From: Tubulanus polymorphus | Taxonomy: Eukaryota > Nemertea > Palaeonemertea > Tubulaniformes > Tubulanidae | DNA: 64,000 nucleotides | NCBI RefSeq assembly: GCF_964204645.1 | Contig: NC_134025.1 | Location: forward strand, 8,377,001-8,441,000 | Direction of reading: 5' to 3' | Part shown: positions 51,801-63,800 of the stretch, one piece after another | Numbering within the stretch: position 1 is the stretch's first letter | Layout: every line of letters begins with the position of its first letter | Program-made: the position numbers and the translations under genes | The notes under the pieces: model-generated | What the model was told of the DNA's origin: nothing | Databases searched by the model: none | What the model saw: the letters and a program-made list of their open reading frames with translations, nothing else

Positions 51801-54800
51801 AAACATAGAATATGAATTCCGCGTTTCTGCACAGAATGGTGAAGGATTAGGTGAACCATCCAGTGTTCTTGGACCTATCAAAGCCAAGGATCCATGGGGT
51901 AAGAGACTTTCATGAATGTATGAACTAATTTTCATTTAGATTTATCAAGTATGTGTAGGTGTCTGAAAATAATCTTGTGGCTTAATTCAGATAAACCAGG
52001 TAAACCAGGAAAACCAAGAGTTGCATCGATGACAGCATCCACAGCCAAAATACAGTGGTCAGCACCCGACACCGATGGTGGCAGTTCCATTACCAATTAT
52101 ATTGTGGAAATGAAACAGCCAACTGAATACAAATGGACTGTCGTCAGTATGGATACTAAAGTGACCCAAACTGAATATGAAGTTACTCACCTGAAGGAAG
52201 GCAAGGAGTACATATTCCGTGTAATTGCAGAAAACAAGGTTGGACAAAGTATTCCATCAGATCCATCAGATGCAGCAAAATATGGTAATAATTAATGGTA
52301 CTAGAATGAGATGGAATTTACAAATATATTCAGCAAGTAGTATGATTTATGATTTATTAATTGTAGAAGCTGCTATTGAGATAAAGACACCACTAAAAGA
52401 CCAACATATCAAAAAGATACCTGGTAAAGCCACTTTCGAATGTGTATTATCGAAGGCAGGCCTTGAAGTTGAATGGTGTAGAAATGGCAAAGTCATCAGA
52501 TCAAATAGGAAATACAGAATTGAGTCGGATGGTACCACATATCGTTTGATCATTTCTGATGTTGATGATGAAGATGATGCTGAATACACAATAAGGTTCC
52601 GGGATATTGAATCAAAAGCAAGACTTGTTGTTGAAAGTATGTAGTGAAATGATGTATAATCGGAGGAATTGAGGTATTGAGGAGAAAATGTTATTCAAAA
52701 TCAATATCTTTTCTTTATAGTTCCACCAAAGTTCTTGCTTGATAAGAAATTCAAGGACAATATTACAATGAATGTTAACTCATCAGTGGTCATTGAGATA
52801 CCATTTACTGCCAGTCCAATGCCAAAGGTCATCTGGACATATAACAATGGTAAACTCATTGACCAGAGAATGAAAGAAGAAACAATTCGTGGAATGACTG
52901 CTTTAACTTTAAGTCGTGTTATCCGTAGTGATACTGGAGAATACAAGTGTTCTGTTAAGAATGATTTTGGATCTATTGATCTGAAAATAAAAGTGACTGT
53001 CATTGGTGAGTTCTGCATTGATGTGCTTTTTAATTGTTTAACTTGTTAGCATGTTAGGTGTGGCTGCTTACCATGTTATACATTTTCATTTAGACAAACC
53101 AGGCCCACCACGAAATTTGACACTTATTGATATAACCCCAGAATATGCTCATCTGAAATGGGAAGCCCCCAAAGATGATGGTGGTAGTGTAATAACTGGA
53201 TACCTTATTCAGCGTAAAGATGCCAAGCGTGGTGCTTACACTAGGGTTACCACGGTCAATGAATTAGAGTATAAGGTGTCTGGTCTGATTGAAGGCAATC
53301 AGTACACCTTCCAAATAACAGCTGAAAATGATGTTGGTCTAAGCGAACCAGTGGAACTGAAAAGCCCGGTCACTGCTAAACATACTTTTGGTAAGTTTGC
53401 GTGTTTTGAACAATATTGAGTCTGCAATGATTATTATTAAATGTGTAAATCTAATTTATACTATTACCTACAACCATTTTCCAGATCCACCGGGACCTCC
53501 TGATCGCCCCGAGGTTAGTGAAATCTTCAAGGAATCATGTGTTGTCATGTGGGAAACACCTAAGGATGATGGTGGGGCTCCCATTATTGGTTACACTATC
53601 GAACGTCATGTTACTAGTAGCACTCGTTGGATCAAAATGAACCGTGAACCTATAAAAGACTTGACCATGAAATTCACTGATTTGGTAGAAGGAAATAACT
53701 ATGAGTTCCGTATCAGTGCAGAGAATAAGGCTGGCATTGGCAAACCAAGTCTTCCATCTAAAACTATAACTGCTAAGGATCCATGGGATAAACCTGGCTC
53801 ACCCGGAAAGCCATCATTTACTGATGTGAAAAATAATTCCGTTCGCTTGAATTGGTCAGAGCCTAAAGTAAATGGTGGCTCACCAATTACCAGCTATATC
53901 ATTGAATATAAACTGACAGATGGCTATAAATGGACTCGAGCGAATGTTGAAACTGTTGTTGATACTTCCTACAAAGTGACTGGCCTGAGAGAAGACTCAG
54001 AATATGTGTTCAGAGTAAGTGCTGAAAACAAAGTCGGTGCTGGGCCACCTGCTGAAAATAAAGAACCTGTGAAAATCAAGGAACCATTGGGTAAGTCTTG
54101 GCTCAAATTGGTTTTTCAACATCTTTCATTATTCTATTGGTGATTTTATACTGTTTCCTGCATTACATATCATCCATTCATGAAAATTTAAATTACAGTT
54201 GGAGAATCTCCAAAACTATTGTCACCACTTGCTGACACAGTAATTGTATCACCGAAAGATGTTGAAATGAGCTGTGATATTGCTCATGGGTCACCAGAAG
54301 CTGAACTCCGATGGTAAGTTTCCCATCTGTCTATATTATAGACTGTCTTATTTCTTTGTGTGAAATATAGTTATCCTTGTCATGGTATCAAATATATGTA
54401 CGAATTCCTGAAATTTATTTAGGTTGAAAGATGGCAAGGAGATCACTTCAAGTAGAAAGTATGAAATGACTTATGAAGGAAAATTGGCCACCCTTAAGAT
54501 CAAGAAAACTGAACTGAAAGATTCTGGTACATATAAATGTGAAGCAGTCAACAAGATTGGTTCTGTACACACATCCGCTGGACTCAGTGTACACAGTAAG
54601 TCTAATCAACTTTAAGCAGAAGTTATGATTCCCTGATTCTGATGACCTACATTTGACCTATTGATATATTTCTTTTGTAGGTGCTCCTGAATTAGAATTT
54701 GATCGTAGGTTCACTGAATTGATTTCACTGAAAGCTGGTACTCCTTTGAAAATAGATGTACTCGTTGATGGTTTCCCAGATCCAAAAGTGACTTGGACTC

Positions 54801-57800
54801 TCAATGACAAACCAGTTGATCGTACAGTTGTGTCCATTGATACTAGAGACCACAATTCTATTATGAATATAAAAAAATGCACTAAAACTGACGCTGGTAT
54901 TTACAAAATATCAGCACAAAATGATGTTGGCATTGCTGATGCTGAATTCACTGTCAAAGTCAGAGGTAAATTAAGGGAGGAAAAATTCGCTTGTTTGAAC
55001 AAACAATATTGATAGTGATTTTACAATGGTTACGATTTTATCATTTTAGATGTTCCTTCGGCTCCTATTGACTTAGAAGTACAAGAAGTAAATCGTGATA
55101 ATGTCAAAGTATCATGGCGTCCACCAAAAGATGATGGCGGCTGTGAAATTACAGGCTACGTTATCGAAAAGAGAGACACTAACAGAACTAATTGGGGTAT
55201 GGCTGGAAGCTGTAAACCTGAGCAGCAAACTTTCAAAGTTGGAAAATTGATAGAGGGAAATGAATATTTCTTCCGAGTCATAGGAGAGAACAAAATAGGT
55301 GCTGGTGAAGCAGCTGAACTGAAGAAACCTGTGAGCATCAAGAGTCCGTTTGGACCACCCAGTGCTCCATTAGATCTGAAGGCATCTGGTGTATCTAAAG
55401 ACAAGATGATGTTGTCTTGGAAAGAACCTAAAAAGGATGGTGGCTCTAAAATTCTAGGTTATATCATTGAAAAACGCCAAGGTTACAGTAGCCGTTGGGT
55501 TCGTGTCAATCGAGACTTACTAAGTGACTCAAAATGCGAATTCACTGACCTTACTGAAAATGCTGAATATGAGTTTAGAGTTACGGCGGAAAATGCAGAA
55601 GGTCCTGGACCAGTATCAGATTCACTAGGCCCAATCAAAGCCAAGGATCCATTTGGTATGATTTGATAATGCTTCGAATTATGAATGTTCGTGTCTAGAA
55701 TTTATCACTATTTTTTGGACGTTTTCTGTACTTTCAGATAAACCAGGAGCACCAGGAAAACCATCTGTTGTTAATATCACAATATCTGCCCTAAATCTGA
55801 AATGGATAGCCCCAAAAGATGATGGTGGCAGTCCTATAACCAATTATATCTTAGAAATGAAGAAACCATATGACTATAAATGGACTCAGGTCAACTCTTC
55901 AATCAGTGGTTTAGAATATGAAGTGAATAATCTTAAGAAGGATGTTGATTATGTGTTCCGGGTAATTGCTGTAAATAAGGCTGGGCAGAGTGCACCTTCT
56001 GACCAGACTGATGTCATCAAATTTGGTAAGTCATATGACATCCATATTTGAGAATAAAGATTGATTGCACCACTCATTGATATATTTTTATACCAAATTC
56101 AAACTTGTAGAAGAACCGATGTCTGTTGTGAAGCCACTTCAAGACCAAGAAGTTACTCAGCTTCCAGCTACGGCTGTCTTTGAGTGTAAACTTTCCAAAC
56201 ATGATTTGGATGTACAATGGCTGAAAAAGGGTAAACCCATTCAATCAAGCAAGAAGCACAAGATCAAATCAGATGGTAACACATATAGCCTCATTATCTC
56301 AGATGTAAGCGATGCTGATGATGGTGAATATTCTATCAAATACAAGAGCTTAGAGTCTAAGGCACAGCTTTCTGTAAAAGTTCCACCAAAATTCATGTTC
56401 GTTGAAAAGTTTAAAGAAACAATCTACATGAAGACAAATGCATCAACGATTATTGAGGTGCCATTCATGGCTAGTCCAATGCCTAATGTAGACTGGGACT
56501 TTAATGGGGACAGTTTCACTGATGAAAAACGCATCAAATTTGAAACCATACGTGGTATGACAGCTCTCACTATAAGTCGTGCTGAAAGAAGAGATGCCGG
56601 AAAATATAACCTTAAAATCAAGAATGAACTTGGAAGTATCACCCTGACAGTTACTGTCATCATTCAAGGTGAGAGATGTTATTTACTAACTTTTTAGACT
56701 ACAATCATTTATTATTCATTTTAAGATGAAAAATGCATACATATATCTTTGTTTGAATAGAAAAACCGCTCCCCGTCAGAAATCTTCAAGTAATGGAAGT
56801 ACACGAAGACAGAATCAGCATGAAGTGGAGTAAACCAGAACATGATGGGGGTTGTCCTATTAGTAATTACATCATTGAACGACGTGATGCCAACCGCCGG
56901 ACTTGGCAAAGACTTGGCTCTTGTAAAACTGAAGAATATACAGCTACCCGATTGGTTGAAGGTATCCGCTATTCATTCCAAGTTTTTGCTGAAAATGAAG
57001 TTGGTTTAAGTGAACCAACTGAAACAGAGGGTGTTGTAGCTAAGAGTCCACATGGTAAGTTTGAAGATCCATGGTAAGTTTGAGGTTTGAAGATAAAATA
57101 ATGAAATATGGCAATTTTTTTCTTATTTTTCCTTTAAGGTGAACCAAGTCCACCCGAACCACCAGAAATTTCTGATATTACCAGTAAGTCATGCACTGTT
57201 ACCTGGCAGAAACCACGTGACGATGGTGGAACACCAGTCATTGGTTACCACCTTGAACGTAGGTTGACAAGCAGTCAACGCTGGGTTAAACTAAACCGTG
57301 ATTTAATAAAGGAGTTGACTTATGGTGTGAATGATCTAATGGAAGGCAATGAATATGAGTTCCGTGTGATTGCTGAAAATAAGGTTGCTCAAAGCAGGCC
57401 GAGTCTCCCTTGTAGACCATTTACAGCCAAAGATCCATGGGGTAAGAATTGCTCTTTATTCTGCAAATAAAGGGATTTTGACGCAGAATTATATCCAGCA
57501 AAACGTTTTTATACTTGTTTTATTTCAGATAAACCGTCAAAACCAGGCATGCCAACCATTGAAAATGTCACCAAGAAATCTGTTAGTCTAAACTGGAAAG
57601 CTCCAGACACTGATGGAGGGAGTCCTATCACAAATTATGTTGTTGAGTACCGCCTCAAGGGAGGTTACAAGTGGAATGTTGCTAATGATTTAGAAAAGAT
57701 CAAAGATTTGTCCTACACGATAAAAGGTCTCAAAGAAGATATGGATTATGAGGTCCGTGTAAGTGCTGAAAATAAAGCCGGTGTTGGGCCTGCTGCTCAG

Positions 57801-60800
57801 TGTAAAGATGCTGTTAAAGTTTTTGAGCCTCTAGTTGGTGAATCTCCAAAAATGTTGAAAGAAATGAAGGATCTCATTTTAAATTTACCTGATGATGCTT
57901 GTTTTGGTTGTAAGATTGCTCCAGGTGACCCAGAGGCTGACATAAAATGGTGAGCTGACAAACTGCAAAAAGTACATCTATTATAGAAAAAAAGCATTCT
58001 TTCCAATGATGAAATAATTACGTTTCTAAATCTAGGTACAAAGATGGCCGTGAATTGTATGAAACAAAACGTCATATTACCCATTACTCCAATAGTGAAG
58101 TCACACTGAAAATCCATCCCACTGAGGCATCTGATACTGGGAAATATAAGGTTGAAGCTTCAAACATCATTGGTAAAGTTGAGACATCAGCTGCATTGAC
58201 TGTTAATGGTAAGCTTAATAACTGTAATGTGTTGGTATTGACTAAGTTGAAGAGGTGTTGAATTTGTGATATTTTCTTAACAGTTGCCCCAAAAATTGAA
58301 TATGAGCACAAATACACGGAAGCAACATCTCTGAAGGCTGGATCAAACCTGAATATTCCTGTGCGGGTGTTTGGTATTCCTGAACCATCAGTTAGTTGGT
58401 GTCTCAATGGTAAGGCCTTAAGACCAGATAACAGAATATTGTTGGAGACTCGTGGAGAAAATAGCTCACTCGCCATCCATAATGTTACCAAGGATGATGC
58501 TGGAAAATATACGGTTACTGCTGAAAATGTCGTCAATAAAGCTACAGCAGATTTTGAAGTCCTTATCAAAGGTATTCCCATAAATCTGTTCATTCACTTC
58601 TGAAACTGTACATGTTTATATGACTGACCATTTCTAACGCATGTTTCCTTCATCAGATAAGCCTGAAGCACCTCGTAACCTACGAGTGACTGAAGTTGAC
58701 AGAGACAATATCACTATATCATGGGAAGCTCCAAAAGATGATGGTGGATCTCCAATCACTGGATATTTGGTTGAAAAACGAGATGCTAAGCGTTCAATGT
58801 GGGCACCATGCCCTTCTGTTGGGCCCAATAAACTAACACTGGTCATCTCAAAATTGGTTGAAGGCAATGACTATTACATCAGAGTTCTTGCTGAAAACAA
58901 GGTTGGTGTCAGTGAACCAGTTGAGACAGAAAAATCCACTAAACCAAAGAGTCCATATGGTAAGTTATCTTCTATATTCTTCTCATTTGTTTTACATATT
59001 GTATAAATGTCTATATTCACATAACCATTTTATATTTTGTAATGTAGATGTACCAGGTGCTCCACGAAATCTCAAGGCAACAGATATTTCTTCATCAACT
59101 ATAACACTTCAATGGGAACCCCCAAAATTAGATGGGGGAACTCCAATCACAGGATATATCGTTGAACGACGCCAAGGCTACAGCACTCGATGGACAAGAC
59201 TCAATAGATATGCCGTTACTGATCTAACAATTGTTTGTGGAGATCTTCGTGACCGTGAAGAATATGAATTCCGTGTTACTGCTGAAAATAAAGAAGGCAT
59301 TGGTAAATCATCTGATACAACAGGAGTTATCAAAGCCAAAGATCCATTTGGTAAGAGAACGCCAATCTGATACGCGCATACATTTAAGATTGCGGTCAAC
59401 AAATGATATGTTAATTTCTATTGTACTTTTTTTAAGATAAACCAGGAACACCAGGAGCCCCAGATGTAACCGCCATGACAGCAGATTCTGCGACACTGAA
59501 ATGGAGAGCACCTCGAGATGATGGTGGCTCACCAATCTCCAATTACATCATCGAAATGAAAAAGCCATTTGATTATAAGTGGTCTGTTGTTGAAGCAAGG
59601 GTAACTGGAACTGAATATAAAGTCAAGGCACTCAAAATTGAAACTGAATATATGTTTAGGGTGACAGCTGAAAACAAAATCGGACAAAGCAGTCCATCTG
59701 ATGCATCAGAGACGGTTCGATATGGTATGAATTTTTTTAATATCAGTTTTATGAAAAGTCATGGAATAACGTATGTTGAAAAAATGTGAATTGTTAAAAT
59801 GTAAATTGCAGAAGAGCCCCTGGAATTTGTTCGCAAACTGCAAGACATAGATATCAAGTCTCTGCCAGCTAAGGCAACATTTGAATGTGAAGTCTCTAAG
59901 CCACAGGCTGAGGTAACCTGGTTGAAGAATGGCAAGCCCATACGATCAAATGACAAATACACAATTGAATCATCTCACGGTGTTCATCGACTCATAATTG
60001 TGGATCTTACACAAGATGATGTTTCTGAGTATACTGCTATTGTGGGGGTCAATGAATCAAAAGCCAAACTCACAATAAGAGGTAAGAAACGTTTTTGAAT
60101 ATCCATTACACTAGTGGATTTGTCAAAATAGTTCACTGCTTAATAAGATATTTATGATATATCAAATATAAATAATGTTATTTATATTTTCTTTTAGCCC
60201 CACCTAAGTTATTATTGGATAAGAATTTCAAGGACACTATTCATCTGAAGTCAAATCAAACAGCTATAATTGAGGTACCATTCTGTGGCTGCCCTAAGCC
60301 TGATGTGAAATGGACATTCAATGGTGGAAGTTTCTCAGACTACAAGCGAATAACTGAAGAATCAATTTATGGTATGACAGCACTGACCATAAGCCGGGCT
60401 CAAAGACAGGATTCTGGTGACTATAAACTGGTAATTAGGAATGAAATTGGAACAGTGTCAGTATCTATAAAGGTTTCTGTTATTGGTAAGTATATAGAAC
60501 AACTGATGGCATAAATTACACTATAAGGAGTTGTGTGATGAGATTTTTGTAGATATAGCAGGCGATATAGATCACATTTATTCAGTGATAATCTGCAATC
60601 TTTCAGATAAACCATCTCCCCCTGTAAATCTGCAAGTAAAAGATGTTACTGCTACCTCAGCCACTTTGCAGTGGAATGAACCACAGGATATTGGAGGCAG
60701 TCCGATTTTAAATTACTTGGTTGAAAAACGTGAAATGAACCGTCGCACATATCAGATAGTTGGTAAGACCAAGGACAAAAACATGAAAATCAGCAATTTA

Positions 60801-63800
60801 GCTCAAGGAATGCAGTATGTCTTCCAAGTGTCTGCAGAGAATGAAGTCGGTCTTAGTAATTCAGTGGAACTAGCAGGACCTGTTACAGCAAAGCATCCTT
60901 TCAGTGAGTATTAATCAATAATTTTCATTTTTATCATACTGTTTAATTATCTGCTATTCATCGTTTTCTATTTCCCAGAACCCCCAGGGGCACCTGATGC
61001 ACCTAAAATCAGCGATATCTTCAAAGAATCATGTGTGATTTCTTGGAGTGCTCCTTCTCAGGATGGTGGATCTGGAGTCACAGGATACAACATTGAGAGA
61101 CGAGTTGAGACTAGTTCACGATGGACAAAGATAAATCGCGAGCCAGTTACTGAACTTTCCCACAAAGTGACTGATCTTTTGGAGGGTAGCAAGTACGAGT
61201 ACCGTATTATTGCTGAGAACAAGGCTGGATTTGGCCCACCAAGCAACCCATCAAAAGAATTTGAAGCTAAAGATCCATGGGGTAATTTTAGAATTTGGAA
61301 ATTGATTTGTAATGATACTAGTAGTTTGTGCATTTCATATTGAATATAACTCCTATCTATTTTAGAAAAACCATCAGCTCCACGTCACCTTGCGGTGTTG
61401 GATATTACAAAGAAATCTGTGGTTCTCAAATGGGATACCCCAACGAATGATGGTGGTAGCAAAATCACTAACTACGTTATCCAATATAAAAAGGTTGGTG
61501 CATTCAAGTGGACTGCTGCCAATGTTGAGAATGTAACAGAAACGAATTACAAAGTCACCGGCCTCAGAGATGAAGAAGAATATGAATTCTGTATTGCTGC
61601 TGAAAACAAAGCAGGTGTCGGCCCAGCTATTGAGCTTCGAGAATCAGTCAGAACCACTGAGCCAATTGGTGAGTGATACTGTTTTTACCTATAAATTCTA
61701 AACATTGCAGCTATTATCATTAGGTATTGTATATTGAATATTTTGATATAACTTTAGTTGGAGATCCACCAAAAATTAAGACGGGCTTGAAGGATGTATC
61801 TGTTATTTCACCACAAGAAATAGCATTGAACTGTGAAATCGATCTTGGTGAACCAAAAGCTGAAGTCAGTTGGTTTAAAGGCGGTCGTGAAGTTCTTGAA
61901 AGTCGTCGATTTAAATTTACTCAAAAAGACAATGTAATTCAGTTGAACATACTAGAAACTGAAACTAATGATTCCGGAACATACAAGGTTGAAGCTGTTA
62001 ATGCTCTTGGACATGTTGAAAGTTCTGCATCATTGTCCATTGCAAGTAAGTTACTGGGGCACTTAATGTGTAACAATGAATCAGCTACTGTATTTCAAAT
62101 GATTGTTTTGATCATTTCCCTTTTCTTCCAGAATTGCCTGTAATTGAGTACGATGCCCGATTAAAAGAAGTCCAGTCAATCAAGGCTGGTAGTAATCTAG
62201 CTCTTAATATCATGAAATTTGGTGTTCCAACACCATCTGCTAAATGGTTCCACAATGAACAGCTTATCACCAGTGGGGTTAATACAACTGAAAGGGCATC
62301 TGGCCTTTCTGTACACAATGTAGATAAGAAGAAGTCTGGTAAATATAAGGTGGAGGTTGCTAACAATATCGGAGTAGCAACTGCAGAATTTGCTGTAACA
62401 ATTCGAGGTATGATTGATAATTTCATTTTATGAGCATACGTATAATCAAATCTTTTACAAAAGATATGAATTATATTTCAATTCTTTTAACATACTATCA
62501 ATAAACTCAAAGCCTAGCATTTTTTCATTCAGATAAACCTTCACCTCCACAAAACCTGAAAATTGGTGATGTCCAGAAGGATTCTGTTGATCTGTCTTGG
62601 GATGCACCCAACGACGATGGTGGCTCTGAATTAACCGGGTATGTGATTGAAAAGCGAGATAAGAAACGTGGCTCCTGGATGACAACTGGCAATGTTGGTG
62701 CTAAGACGACGTCACTCACAGTTGGAAAATTGTATGAAGGTAATGAATACGATTTCCGAGTTTCTGCTGAAAACAAGATTGGAATAAGTGAACCAGTGAC
62801 AGTGACTAAATCAGTGCTCGTCAAAAGCCCATACAGTAAGTAAATCCTTTTTTCTATGACTCTTCCACCCTAGTTCATCAGTTACGAATAGCATGTTTCC
62901 TTGTAATCATCAATTCTTATTTCTATCAAAATAGATGTTCCCAGTGAACCTCGTAATCTGAGGATTTCTGACATCTATGCAACATGTATGACTCTGAAGT
63001 GGGAGGCGCCTAAAGATCACGGAGGTCTTCGAGTTAATGGTTACGTTATTGAATACCGATCTGGATACAGCAGCCGTTGGATTAGGATCAATCGATATGC
63101 TGTTGAGGAAACTCATTTCCTGGCTGATGATTTGCGAGTTGGAGAAGATTATGAATTCCGCGTTTTGGCTGAAAATGATGAAGGTCTTAGCAAGCCATCA
63201 GAAACTAGTTCGAAAATCAGAGCTAAAGATCCTTGGGGTAAATTCTTTAAAAGTTCAACTTCTAACCAGTTGCTGTTATAAATACTATCATATTGTTCCT
63301 CTGACATCTTAACTTTCTTCTCTTATTAGACATACCTGATAATCCAGGCAAACCAAAAGTAGATAAAATGAGTCCAACATCAGCAAATATCAGCTGGGCT
63401 CCTCCAAGAGATGATGGAGGAAGCCCCATCACAAACTATATCATTGAGATGAAACAAGTACAGGACTATAAATGGTCAGTGGTAAATCATACTTCTGTAA
63501 CCAACACTCAATATGAAGTTGTTGGTCTGCGTCAAGAAACCGATTATGTCTTCCGTGTTTCTGCTGAAAACAAAGCAGGATGCAGCAAACCATCAGAACC
63601 CTCAAACACTGCCAGATATGGTACGTAATATATGCACGTTTTTGATTCACATTTTTTATGTCTAAATTACTTCTATATTAATATGATTGCTAATGATTTT
63701 TATTTCATGTTAGATGAGCCTCTTGAAATCCTAAAGCCCCTGAAGGATGTTCATATCAAAGAATTACCAGCAAATGCAACTTTTGAATGTGTGCTGTCAA

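Larger units (their letters stand above)
50432..54090 (+). repeat. Super-repeat unit 11, domains A-J
   Basis: Nine exons: A is split at the Trp codon, C-D is fused, E is separate, I-J is fused. Confidence 0.92.
54199..57833 (+). repeat. Super-repeat unit 12, domains A-J
   Basis: A is split, C-D and F-G are fused, I and J are separate. J shares an exon with the first half of the next unit's A. Confidence 0.92.
57834..61668 (+). repeat. Super-repeat unit 13, domains A-J
   Basis: A is split and every other domain has its own exon. This may be closest to the ancestral exon plan. Confidence 0.9.
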
